Origin: Thauera aminoaromatica S2 | GTDB lineage: Bacteria > Pseudomonadota > Gammaproteobacteria > Burkholderiales > Rhodocyclaceae | Direction of reading: 5' to 3' | Length of the DNA stretch: 37,603 nucleotides | Assembly: GCF_000310185.1 (NCBI RefSeq) | Contig: NZ_AMXD01000023.1 | Span: 1 to 37,603, forward strand | In this document: one piece after another, positions 7,187 to 14,501 of the stretch | How positions within the stretch are numbered: the stretch's first letter is position 1 | Layout of the letters: the number at the start of each line of letters is the position of its first letter | Notes under the pieces: generated by a model | What the model was told of the DNA's origin: nothing | The model's database searches: none | The model's input: only the letters and a program-made list of their open reading frames with translations | Program-made: the position numbers and the translations under genes

Positions 7187-8578
7187 TCACCTCGATTCGA
7201 ACGCGCCGTTCTGGAACAGAAAGGTCAATTCCTTTGCGATTGCGGCGCGCAGCGCCGCGATGGGTGCACAGGCGCCATCCGCGATCTGTTCAATCGCCAG
7301 CGGGTCGCCCGCCGCCGCACGGCTGTCTTCTCCATTCAGGATCGAGCGGGTTCGCAGCGCATACGCGTCGAGGGTTTGCAGCAGCGTCGATGCGAGGTTC
7401 TGCAGTTTCTGCGGATCCAGCTTGGACTTCACCAACTGTTTCGTGAAGTCGTCCAGTTTGCTCGCCAAATCAGAATCGAACGCGGCATCGAGTACCTTGC
7501 GGACGCTCTTCCCGAGCAGGGCGTCGACCTCGCTGAACAGCCGTGACTTCGACGAGCGCCAGAACTCTGCGAGATCCTGCCCGTTGGCCAACGCGCTTGC
7601 GGCGGTCTGGAAGCTCTGTTCATATGCGGCGCTACGGTCCGAGGCGGCTGCAAGTCCGTTCTCTGTCAGGGCGATGACGCTGTCCAGTCGGTCCGACACG
7701 CTCTTGAGACGGCTGATGTCCCGTTCCAGCTTGGACACTTTCCGTGTCGCCTCGTCGCGCTGAGCGGCCGTCAGGTCCGGACCTTGCAATTCGATGCGGA
7801 GGCCGTCGAGCTCTGTCGTCCGATCATGGATCAGCTGCTCGCTGCGGGCCTTGTTGTCGCGCCTTTTCGCGAGCTCCGTCTCCATGTTCGCCCGCGCCTG
7901 TTCAATCAGATCACCCGCCTCATCCATGCCGGCGCGCTCGATCAACTGCTTGGTCTGCGTGCTCATCGTGATCGGCTCGACGATGCCGCCTGCGGCGATG
8001 GCATGCAGACGCTCGGCAATCTGCTCAGACAGGCCGGTCAGCGCGCTGCCGAGCAGTGACAGGCAGGCGATTTCGGCGCGATCTTGCAGGCGCATTCCCT
8101 CGAGGCGCGAATCGAGCGTTGCGCGGGCCGCGCGAATACTCTCTCGAAGGGCATCGGCTGCCGCGCCGATCCGATCGGGATCATATTCGGCCGCCGGACT
8201 GGTAGCCTCTTCCCACTCGGCCAATCGCTCTTCCAGACCTCGATCAATCGACTTGAAGTCCGCTTCCAAGCCTGCCCCGAAACGTTCGAGCGTGGAGGCT
8301 CCGAATTCGTAGGCGTCGGACGCCGTCTCACGTGCGCTCGCCCAGTAGTCGCCGAGATCCAGGCTGAACTTGGCGGCCCGCTCGACCAGCCTGCGATTCG
8401 GTCCCGGGATTTCTTCGCGCTTGGCAGGCTTGTACCCCTCCGCTTTGGGGTCTCTCGACATGGAGTGATCGTAGAAGTGTTGGGCGTCCGAGGTGAAGGA
8501 ATGCGCGATATCTGCCAGATGTCGGGCGCCAGGCGACTCGTGCTCGATCGGCCGTACTGCAACTCGCTCCAGTGCCAT
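7187..8578 (-). CDS. Helical coiled-coil protein, first gene of the accessory operon
   Basis: This 463-residue protein starts at an ATG at 8578, 8 nt after a strong AGGAGGG ribosome-binding site (8587-8593). I do not recognise the family. It is predominantly helical. The N-terminal 60 residues are extended (NRRLVERAAKFSLDLGDYW begins the helical part). Heptad-like charged helices cover about 95-160 and 225-305 (ETELAKRRDNKARSEQL, KVSKLERDISRLKSVSDRL). A mildly hydrophobic helix lies at about 168-200 (ACLSLLGSALTGLSEQIAERL) and further helices at about 345-460. There is no signal peptide, no clear transmembrane segment and no enzymatic motif. Its size and helix-only make-up recall alpha-helical pore-forming or tripartite toxin subunits, but it could equally be a chaperone or scaffold for the large partner encoded 6 nt downstream. 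Confidence 0.75.
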   Translation of the reverse strand: MALERVAVRPIEHESPGARHLADIAHSFTSDAQHFYDHSMSRDPKAEGYKPAKREEIPGPNRRLVERAAKFSLDLGDYWASARETASDAYEFGASTLERFGAGLEADFKSIDRGLEERLAEWEEATSPAAEYDPDRIGAAADALRESIRAARATLDSRLEGMRLQDRAEIACLSLLGSALTGLSEQIAERLHAIAAGGIVEPITMSTQTKQLIERAGMDEAGDLIEQARANMETELAKRRDNKARSEQLIHDRTTELDGLRIELQGPDLTAAQRDEATRKVSKLERDISRLKSVSDRLDSVIALTENGLAAASDRSAAYEQSFQTAASALANGQDLAEFWRSSKSRLFSEVDALLGKSVRKVLDAAFDSDLASKLDDFTKQLVKSKLDPQKLQNLASTLLQTLDAYALRTRSILNGEDSRAAAGDPLAIEQIADGACAPIAALRAAIAKELTFLFQNGAFESR

Positions 8579-8943
8579 GGCTGCATCCCTCCTCTTCCCA
8601 GGTTCGGTTGGTGGTTACGGCGGCCTACGCGTGAATACGTCGTCGTCGATCGACCAACGACGTGTCCCGGCTTGTGTCCGCCCGCATACGGGCCTGTAAC
8701 ATTCTAGACACTACAAGAAAGACTCGCCCGCTGCCGCCAAGGGGCACGCTTGGGTTCCTTCACCGCACCGAACCTGTGGTTGCTGGCGAAGTGTCGTCGC
8801 ATGTGGTTCGACTGGAGGGTCGGATGGTCGGTCGCGCCGACCCATTCGCACTTCCTGAGGCATGAGGAGCGCGCGGAGATGGACACCTCGCATCCGGATG
8901 AGAGCTGGTGGAGGGCCGAGTTGCAGATGGTTCCGTCGACAAG
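8579..8943. other. Non-coding upstream region of the accessory operon
   Basis: About 365 bp hold no convincing gene. On the minus strand the operon's ribosome-binding site AGGAGGG is at 8587-8593. A TAGAAT hexamer near 8702-8707 could be a -10 box, but I see no good -35 at the right distance. A small perfect hairpin GCCCG-CATA-CGGGC is at 8680-8693, and ACGTCGT/ACGACGT arms flank about 8640-8662. Open frames running into the tRNA region are antisense readings of tRNA and not genes. No integrase remnant or obvious att core is visible. Confidence 0.4.
8587..8593 (-). promoter_or_regulatory. Strong Shine-Dalgarno of the accessory operon
   Basis: AGGAGGG on the minus strand lies 8 nt before the ATG at 8578. 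It is one of the strongest ribosome-binding sites in the window, and it supports both the chosen start and active translation of the operon. Confidence 0.75.
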
Positions 8944-8973
8944 AAAAAAGCCGGCTCGCGGGCCGGCTTTTTT
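8944..8973 (-). terminator. Rho-independent terminator after the tRNA-Val pair
   Basis: An A6-AGCCGGC ... GCCGGCT-T6 structure has 7-bp arms at 8949-8955 and 8962-8968, a 6-nt loop and poly-A/poly-T on both sides. It starts 9 nt beyond the CCA end of the distal tRNA on the minus strand. It is symmetric and could also stop plus-strand transcription. Confidence 0.85.
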
Positions 8974-8981
8974 CTGCTGTC

Positions 8982-9056
8982 TGGTGGGCGATACTGGGAT
9001 CGAACCAGTGACTTCCACCGTGTGAAGGTGGCACTCTACCGCTGAGTTAATCGCCC
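8982..9056 (-). tRNA. tRNA-Val (anticodon CAC), distal copy
   Basis: This is a 75-nt cloverleaf with encoded CCA. The acceptor stem is GGGCGAT/ATCGCCC, D-stem ACTC/GAGT, anticodon stem CCACC/GGTGG with loop TTCACAC (anticodon CAC, reads GUG), and T-stem ACTGG/CCAGT with TTCGATC loop. It is the second gene of a two-tRNA transcript. Several stem pairs differ from the proximal copy by paired changes. Confidence 0.95.
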
Positions 9057-9125
9057 GTCTCTGGAACCTGTTCCGTACGATTTCCGTACCTTCTTTGCAG
9101 GAGGGCACCAAGTCGTTGATTTACC

Positions 9126-9200
9126 TGGTGGGCGGTACTGGGATCGAACCAGTGACCCCTGCCGTGTGAAGGCAGTGCTCTACCGCTGAGCTAACCGCCC
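9126..9200 (-). tRNA. tRNA-Val (anticodon CAC), proximal copy
   Basis: This is a 75-nt cloverleaf with encoded CCA. The acceptor stem is GGGCGGT/ACCGCCC, D-stem GCTC/GAGC, anticodon stem CTGCC/GGCAG with loop TTCACAC (CAC), and T-stem ACTGG/CCAGT. It follows the promoter at 9218-9246 by about 10 nt of leader, and a 69-nt spacer separates it from the second copy. Confidence 0.95.
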
Positions 9201-9217
9201 TCCCGAAAAGAGGCCGC

Positions 9218-9246
9218 ATTTTAGAAGGCGAGTCGCCGGGCGTCAA
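9218..9246 (-). promoter_or_regulatory. Sigma-70 promoter of the tRNA-Val operon
   Basis: On the minus strand, -35 TTGACG (9241-9246), a 17-nt spacer and -10 TAAAAT (9218-9223) give an expected start near 9211, about 10 nt before the first tRNA. Spacing and both hexamers are close to consensus. Confidence 0.8.
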
Positions 9247-9338
9247 GCGCGGCATCGCTCGCGCGGCGTTGCTCGCACGCACGCCCCCTGGCGATGCGGC
9301 GCCGCGCGGGCAGCCGGAGCCGGGACACGCGCGACCGC

Positions 9339-11156
9339 TCAGCGCAGCGCAGCGTGGATCTGCTCCGCGAGCTTGCGGCTGACGCCCTCCACCCGGCACA
9401 GGTCCTCCACCGTCGCCTCGCGCACCCCGTCAAGCCCGCCGAAGGCGGCGAGCAGGTTGCGACGGCGCGAAGGGCCGACGCCGGGGACGTCCTCCAGCTT
9501 CGAGCCCACCCGCGCCTTGGCGCGCTTGGCGCGGTGCCCGGTGATGGCGAAGCGGTGAGCCTCGTCGCGGATCTCGACGATCAGGTGCAGCGCCGCCGAC
9601 TCGCCGCCGAGCGCCAGACCCTCGCGCCCGTCAGGGAAGATCAGCGTCTCCAGACCCGCCTTGCGCCCCTCGCCCTTGGCCACGCCCACCATCGCCACCG
9701 CCTCCAGGCCGACCTCGGCGAGGATCGCCCGCGCCGCGCTCACCTGCCCCTTGCCGCCGTCGATCAGGATCAGGTCGGGGCACACCCCCTCCCCGGCCGC
9801 GACCTTGCCATAGCGGCGCTCGAGCGCCTGGCGCATGGCGGCGAAGTCGTCGCCGCCGGTGATGCCGGCGATGTTGTAGCGGCGGTATTCGGCGCGCTTC
9901 ATGGCGCCCGCCTCGCACACCACGCAGGACGCCACCGTGGCCTCGCCCATGGTGTGGCTGATGTCGAAGCATTCGATGCGCTGCGGCGCCTCGTCCATGC
10001 CGAGCGCCTCGCGCAGGGCCTCGAGACGCTGTTCGATGCGGCCGGTGTCGCGCGCGCGCGCCTGGATGGCGAGGTGGGCGTTCTTCTCTGCCATCTCCAT
10101 CCACGCCTTTTCCGCCTCGAAGCGCGGCGACACCACGCCGGGCGGACGCTCGGTGATCTCGGCGAGCGTCTCCTTGACCGCCTCCGGCGGCAGGTTGACC
10201 AGGATGCGCGCCGGGATCGGGTGCTGACTGTAGTGCTGCTCGACGAAGGCGAGCAGGCTGTCCACCGCACCCGACACCGCCGCACCGCTCGGGAACTGCG
10301 GGCGATCGCCGAGATGGCGGCCGCCGCGCACCATGGCGATGTTCACGCAGGTGAGTCCGTCGGCCTCGATCGCGGCGAGCACGTCCACATCTTCATCCTT
10401 GCGGCTGTCGACGAACTGCTTGTGCAGCACCGCCTGCAGCACGCGCACCTGATCGCGACAGGCCGCGGCCTCCTCAAAGGCGAGGCGCTCGGCGGCGGCC
10501 TGCATGCGATTCGTGAGGTCGTCGATCACCTCGCTCGCCTGGCCGTCGAGGAAGCGCGTGGCGAGCTTCACGTCCGCAGCGTAGGCGGCGGGCTCGACAA
10601 GACTGACGCAGGGCGCGGTGCAGCGCTTGATCTGGTGCAGCAGGCAGGGGCGCGAGCGGTTGGCGAAGACGGTGTTCTCGCAGGTGCGCAGCTGGAAGGT
10701 CTTCTGCAGCAGATGGATGCTCTCGCGCACCGCCCAGGCGTTCGGGAAGGGGCCGAAGTAGCGCGCGCCCTTGGTGAAGGCGCCGCGGTGGTAGGCCAGG
10801 CGCGGGAACTCGTCGGCGGAGAGCTCGATGTAGGGGTAGGTCTTGTCGTCGCGGAAGAGGATGTTGTAGCGCGGCGCGAGGCTCTTGATGAGGTTGTTCT
10901 CGAGGATCAGCGCCTCGGCCTCGGAGCGTGTGGCGGTGATGTCCACGCGCAGCACCTGCGCCACCATCATCGCGATGCGCGGGCTGGAGACGGTCTTCTG
11001 GAAGTAGCTGGAGACGCGACGCTTGAGGTTCTTCGCCTTGCCGACGTAGAGCACCTTGTCGTCGGCGCCGATCATGCGATAGACGCCCGGCTCCTCGGTC
11101 AGGGTGCGCAGGAAGGGCTTGGGGTCGAAGGCGGGGGCGGGCGTCGGGTCGGTCAT
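9339..11156 (-). CDS. uvrC: Excinuclease ABC subunit C
   Basis: UvrC makes both incisions in nucleotide excision repair after UvrA/UvrB damage recognition. The N-terminal GIY-YIG nuclease domain shows GVYRMIG and YVGKAKNLKRRVSSYF. A cysteine-containing middle (FANRSRPCLLHQIKRCTAPC) is followed by a UVR motif (EVIDDLTNRMQAAAERLAFEEA) that contacts UvrB. The RNase H-like endonuclease domain has DISHTMGEATVASCVV and DLILIDGGKGQ. A C-terminal helix-hairpin-helix pair ends with VPGVGPSRRRNLLAAFGG and VEGVSRKLAEQI. Length (605 residues) is normal. The ATG at 11156 is preferred over a TTG at 11177; neither has a clear Shine-Dalgarno. A REP-like unit lies just upstream. Confidence 0.96.
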   Translation of the reverse strand: MTDPTPAPAFDPKPFLRTLTEEPGVYRMIGADDKVLYVGKAKNLKRRVSSYFQKTVSSPRIAMMVAQVLRVDITATRSEAEALILENNLIKSLAPRYNILFRDDKTYPYIELSADEFPRLAYHRGAFTKGARYFGPFPNAWAVRESIHLLQKTFQLRTCENTVFANRSRPCLLHQIKRCTAPCVSLVEPAAYAADVKLATRFLDGQASEVIDDLTNRMQAAAERLAFEEAAACRDQVRVLQAVLHKQFVDSRKDEDVDVLAAIEADGLTCVNIAMVRGGRHLGDRPQFPSGAAVSGAVDSLLAFVEQHYSQHPIPARILVNLPPEAVKETLAEITERPPGVVSPRFEAEKAWMEMAEKNAHLAIQARARDTGRIEQRLEALREALGMDEAPQRIECFDISHTMGEATVASCVVCEAGAMKRAEYRRYNIAGITGGDDFAAMRQALERRYGKVAAGEGVCPDLILIDGGKGQVSAARAILAEVGLEAVAMVGVAKGEGRKAGLETLIFPDGREGLALGGESAALHLIVEIRDEAHRFAITGHRAKRAKARVGSKLEDVPGVGPSRRRNLLAAFGGLDGVREATVEDLCRVEGVSRKLAEQIHAALR

Positions 11157-11184
11157 GGGAGCAGGATGTTTGAGCAACGCCGCT

Positions 11185-11210
11185 GATCGCGACTTGCGTC
11201 GCTCCTACAG
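11185..11210 (-). repeat. Single REP-like hairpin unit
   Basis: Read on the minus strand it is CTGTAGGAGCGACGCAAGTC followed by GCGATC. It has the GCGAC-GCAA-GTCGC core of the 1003-1025 unit, here preceded by GTAGGAG, which resembles the conserved tetranucleotide at the foot of REP hairpins. It lies between the nagZ stop (11236) and the uvrC start (11156). Confidence 0.65.
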
Positions 11211-11235
11211 GGGAGTTCGCTACCGCTGCGCGGAA

Positions 11236-12381
11236 TTATCCTTCCTTGCGCAGGACTTCGGTACGTTGCTCACCGATGGTGGCGGCGGTCATGGTTGGCG
11301 CGGCGCTCTTGTCCTCGGGAATGGACGCGAGGTGCTCGCGGGCCCGGAGGTAGGGGGCGTGCAGTTCGAGTGCGAAGGGGTCGGCAAGCCAGGCTGGCCT
11401 GGCCGTGTCCGGCAGGATCGCGGCGAGTCGGGCCAGGTTGCCGGCGTCCAGGTCCGGCGCCCAGCGATCCAGCAGCTCGGCCGCGAGGTCAGGTCGATTG
11501 CACACCAGCAGCATGTCGCAGCCGGCCGCGTAGGCTGCTTTCGCACGGCCGACGATGTCACCGGCGACGCGGGCGCCTTCCATGTTGAGATCGTCGCTGA
11601 AGATCACCCACTGGAAGCCGAGGCGGTCGCGCAGCACCTCCTTCAGCCAGAACGGCGAGAAGCCTGCGGGCTGCGGTTCGGGGCTGGGGTCGGCGTTGGG
11701 GTAGACGACGTGGGCGGGCATGACGCCGGCGAGCTGGCGGCCGAGACGATGGCGGTAGGGGGCGATGTCCTCGTTCCAAACCGTGTCGAAGTCGCGCTCG
11801 TCCACCGGCACGTCGTGGTGCGAGTCGGCCTCGACGAAGCCGTGGCCGGGGAAGTGCTTGCCCACGCAGCCCATGCCCGCCTCCGCCATGCCGGCGCACA
11901 GCGCCTGCGCGAGCGCCGCGACCACCTGCGGATCGCGATGGAAGGCGCGGTTGCCGATCGCGCGGCAGCAGCCGTAGTCGAGATCCAGCACCGGGGTGAA
12001 GCTCAGGTCGACCCCGTGCGCGCGCAGCTCGGCGGCGAGCACGACGCCGGTGGCGCGCGCCGCGTCGAGCGCCACCAGATGGTCCTGCGCCCACAAGGCG
12101 CCGAGGCTGCGCATCGACGGCAGGCGGGTGAAGCCGTCGGTGCGGAAGCGCTGCACCCTGCCGCCTTCGTGGTCGACCGCGATGATCAGCGCCGGGTCGC
12201 GCAGCCCGCGGATCTCGGCGGTGAGCGCGCGCAGCTGCTCGGAGCCGGTGTAGTTGCGCGCGAACAGGATCACCCCGCCGACCAGAGGGTCGCGCAGGCG
12301 TTCGCGCTCCTCGTCGGTGAGCGCGGTGCCGGCGACATCGATCATGACGGGGCCGCGTGGGCGGCGGATGGGTGGATTCAT
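11236..12381 (-). CDS. nagZ: Beta-N-acetylhexosaminidase NagZ
   Basis: This glycoside hydrolase family 3 enzyme removes N-acetylglucosamine from anhydromuropeptides in cytoplasmic peptidoglycan recycling. The 381-residue protein has VDHEGGRVQRFR at about 69-80, the KHFPGHGFVEADSHHD loop carrying the catalytic histidine (about 175-190), and the nucleophile Asp in FSDDLNMEGA (about 261-270). It lacks a signal peptide, as expected for NagZ. The ATG at 12381 has GGAG about 10 nt upstream. An internal Met at residue 13 (MIDVAGTALTDEE) is an alternative start nearer to some homologues. It follows acpS by 19 nt at the end of the large minus-strand block. Confidence 0.95.
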   Translation of the reverse strand: MNPPIRRPRGPVMIDVAGTALTDEERERLRDPLVGGVILFARNYTGSEQLRALTAEIRGLRDPALIIAVDHEGGRVQRFRTDGFTRLPSMRSLGALWAQDHLVALDAARATGVVLAAELRAHGVDLSFTPVLDLDYGCCRAIGNRAFHRDPQVVAALAQALCAGMAEAGMGCVGKHFPGHGFVEADSHHDVPVDERDFDTVWNEDIAPYRHRLGRQLAGVMPAHVVYPNADPSPEPQPAGFSPFWLKEVLRDRLGFQWVIFSDDLNMEGARVAGDIVGRAKAAYAAGCDMLLVCNRPDLAAELLDRWAPDLDAGNLARLAAILPDTARPAWLADPFALELHAPYLRAREHLASIPEDKSAAPTMTAATIGEQRTEVLRKEG

Positions 12382-12400
12382 GTTCTGGAGGCTCCGGGGC

Positions 12401-12778
12401 TCACACGCTTTCGATCAGGGCGAACGCGACGATGTGCTCGTCCTCGTCGCTGATGCTGAGGTGGGCGCGCAGCGCGTTGTCCCGCATGTGCGCGGCGAGG
12501 CGCTCGTCATAGCGGTATTCGGGCTTGCCGCGCGCGTCGTGGCCGACCGCAACCGCGTGCAGCGTGGCCGGCACCGCGACGCCGGTGCCGAGCGCCTTGC
12601 CGAAGGCTTCCTTGGCGGCGAAGCGCTTGGCGAGGAAGCGCGCCGGGTCGCGATGGGCGCGCCAGGCCTCGACCTCGCTCGCGGCCAGGATGCGCAGGGC
12701 GAAACGCTCGCCGTGGCGCTCGAGCGCCTCGCGCATCCGACGCAGTTGCACGAGATCGGTGCCGATGCCGTGGATCAT
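12401..12778 (-). CDS. acpS: Holo-[acyl-carrier-protein] synthase
   Basis: AcpS transfers 4'-phosphopantetheine from CoA to the serine of apo-ACP, so it acts directly on the AcpP encoded at 27215-27454. The 125-residue length is typical. The magnesium/CoA site residues are visible as D8 in MIHGIGTDLV and E57 in RFAAKEAFGKALGTGV. The frame is open upstream to 12829, but family alignment from memory starts at MIHGIGTDL, the ATG at 12778. The pdxJ-acpS order is common in proteobacteria. Here the two are separated by a 197-bp gap containing an inverted REP-like pair. Confidence 0.96.
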   Translation of the reverse strand: MIHGIGTDLVQLRRMREALERHGERFALRILAASEVEAWRAHRDPARFLAKRFAAKEAFGKALGTGVAVPATLHAVAVGHDARGKPEYRYDERLAAHMRDNALRAHLSISDEDEHIVAFALIESV

Positions 12779-12810
12779 GCTTGCACGCTCGCACACAGGC
12801 TCGCGCGCGC

Positions 12811-12907
12811 CCCTGTCGGAGCGGCGCAAGCCGCGAATGCGGCGCCCGGATCCACTCCACCGCCCGGATTGGGTGCAGCATTCGCGGCTTGCGCCGCTCC
12901 TGCAGGG
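12811..12907. repeat. Perfect inverted pair of REP-like hairpin units between pdxJ and acpS
   Basis: Arms at 12818-12840 and 12878-12900 are perfect 23-nt reverse complements separated by 37 nt, and the match continues imperfectly to 12811 and 12907. Each arm holds GCGGC-GCAA-GCCGC, the same hairpin as at 1003-1025 with one A-T stem pair replaced by G-C. The element lies in the 197-bp gap inside the pdxJ to acpS transcript, so as RNA it would fold into a long stem-loop. Confidence 0.8.
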
Positions 12908-12975
12908 GGACGCCGGCGCGCTGCGCTGTCGGCGGGTGCAAGGGGGCAGGGGCGCGGCACGCGCATCGCGCTTCC

Positions 12976-13728
12976 TCAGGCGCCCTGCGCCGCTTCGCGC
13001 ATCAGCCGCTTCATCTCGGCGACCGCCGCGCGCAGGCCCACGAACACCGCACGGCTGACGATCGAATGCCCGATGTGCAGCTCGCGGATGCCGTGCAGGC
13101 GGGCGATCGGCTCGACGTTGTAGTAGTTGAGCGCGTGGCCGGCGTTGAAGCGCATGCCCAGGCTGCGCACCACTTCACCCGCCGTGCGGATCTTGTCGAG
13201 CTCGGCGAGCACCGCCGGCGCCTCGGCGTCGCGTCCGGCGGCGTGGAAGGCGTGGGCGTAGGGGCCGGTGTGGATCTCGCACACGCGCGCGCCGATGCGC
13301 GCGGCGGCCTCGATCTGCTCGGGCTCGGCGTCGATGAACACGCTGGTGACGATTCCGGCGTCGGCGAGGCGGGCGATCACGTCCTTCAGGCGCGTCTCCT
13401 GCGCGATCACGTCGAGCCCACCCTCGGTGGTGATCTCGTGGCGGCCCTCGGGCACCAGCATCGCCATCTGCGGCTTCGTGCGGCAGGCGATGGCGACCAT
13501 CTCGTCGGTGGCCGCCATCTCGAGGTTGAGCTTGACCTGGGTGAGCTCGGCGAGCCGGCGCACGTCCTCGTCGCCGATGTGGCGGCGGTCCTCGCGCAGG
13601 TGGATGGTGATGCCGTCGGCACCACCGAGGTGGGCTTCCACGGCGGCCCACACCGGATCGGGTTCCCAGGTGCGGCGGGCCTGGCGCAGCGTGGCGACGT
13701 GGTCGATGTTGACGCCGAGTTCGATCAT
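12976..13728 (-). CDS. pdxJ: Pyridoxine 5'-phosphate synthase
   Basis: PdxJ condenses 1-deoxyxylulose 5-phosphate with 3-amino-2-oxopropyl phosphate in the DXP-dependent vitamin B6 pathway. The 250-residue protein starts [19 protein letters not shown], the family's standard opening. Active-site positions fit H43 ([12 protein letters not shown]), E70 (VKLNLE) and H198 ([10 protein letters not shown]). Phosphate-binding glycines lie in [15 protein letters not shown] near the C-terminus. Its ATG overlaps the recO stop by one base (TGATG), a translational-coupling arrangement. Confidence 0.97.
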   Translation of the reverse strand: MIELGVNIDHVATLRQARRTWEPDPVWAAVEAHLGGADGITIHLREDRRHIGDEDVRRLAELTQVKLNLEMAATDEMVAIACRTKPQMAMLVPEGRHEITTEGGLDVIAQETRLKDVIARLADAGIVTSVFIDAEPEQIEAAARIGARVCEIHTGPYAHAFHAAGRDAEAPAVLAELDKIRTAGEVVRSLGMRFNAGHALNYYNVEPIARLHGIRELHIGHSIVSRAVFVGLRAAVAEMKRLMREAAQGA

Positions 13729-14486
13729 CAGAGCTCCTGCAATTCCTTGAGCACCCGGCGCGACTGCAGCGGCTGGCCGCCCAGGGTGTGGTTGATCAGC
13801 ATGCGCAGCAGCTGCTTGGACTGGCCCAGCGTCTCCGCACGCGAGAAGTCGCCGGCCGCCATGTCGAGCAGGGTCTGACCGGAGAGCAGCGGCTGCTCGC
13901 CGAGCGCGGCAGGGTCGAGGGCAGCACCCTCTTCCTCCAGCGCCTCCAGCCTCACCGGACCGCGCTCGATTATATAAAGGTAGCGCCCCTCGGGCCGCAC
14001 CGGCTCGCCGCTGTCGCCCTCGTTCGCGAGCCCGGCCTCGTAGCCGAGCTCCTGCAGCAGGGCGAGCTCGAAGCGACGCAGGATGGGCGACTCCGCCTCG
14101 CCGCGGCCGAGCGCACGCACCGCCTCGGCGTAGGCGTCGAAGAGGCGCGGGTGGGGATCTTCACGTGCGGTCAGGCGCACCAGCAGCTCGTTGAGGTAGT
14201 AGCCGCAGATCAGCGCGCGCCCGATCAGCAGCGGCTGCCCGCCCTGCCATTCGGCACGCACCAGGGTCTTGACCTCGCCACCGCCAGACCAATCCATCCA
14301 CAGCGGCTGGAAGGCGAGCAGCACGCCGCGCAACTGCGAGTGCGGGCGGCGCGCACCCTTTGCGACCAGGGCGACGCGGCCATGCTCGCGCGCGAAGATC
14401 TCGACGATCAGGCTGGTCTCGCGCCACGGGTAGGTATGCAGCACCCAGGCCGGCTGCTGCTCGATGCGCTGCTTGGCTGCCGCCAT
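13728..14486 (-). CDS. recO: DNA repair protein RecO
   Basis: RecO works with RecF and RecR to load RecA on SSB-coated gaps. The 252-residue protein has the N-terminal OB-fold opening [20 protein letters not shown], then [15 protein letters not shown] (the family's G-x-KGxR-x-S region), and a helical C-terminal domain with [22 protein letters not shown]. Like many beta- and gammaproteobacterial versions it lacks the complete zinc-finger cysteines. It follows era by 15 nt and is coupled to pdxJ by a 1-nt overlap. Confidence 0.95.
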   Translation of the reverse strand: MAAAKQRIEQQPAWVLHTYPWRETSLIVEIFAREHGRVALVAKGARRPHSQLRGVLLAFQPLWMDWSGGGEVKTLVRAEWQGGQPLLIGRALICGYYLNELLVRLTAREDPHPRLFDAYAEAVRALGRGEAESPILRRFELALLQELGYEAGLANEGDSGEPVRPEGRYLYIIERGPVRLEALEEEGAALDPAALGEQPLLSGQTLLDMAAGDFSRAETLGQSKQLLRMLINHTLGGQPLQSRRVLKELQEL

Positions 14487-14501
14487 GACCCGGGGTCCGG
14501 A

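Noticed and set aside
8704-9111. Open frames across the tRNA-Val region on both strands, with translated ends such as GDTGIEPVTSTV and GSIPVSPT
   Set aside because: These are the well-known false translations of tRNA genes; the tRNA cloverleaf explains the sequence.
3657-9260. Search for att-type direct repeats of the tRNA-Val 3' end flanking the accessory operon
   Set aside because: No copy of the tRNA 3' end is visible near 3657-3829 or 8579-8943, and no integrase is present. Insertion at the tRNA remains only a possibility.
9294-11186. A 630-codon plus-strand open frame antisense to uvrC
   Set aside because: High-GC codon bias leaves long antisense frames open. The His/Arg/Leu-rich product has no family features and uvrC explains the DNA.
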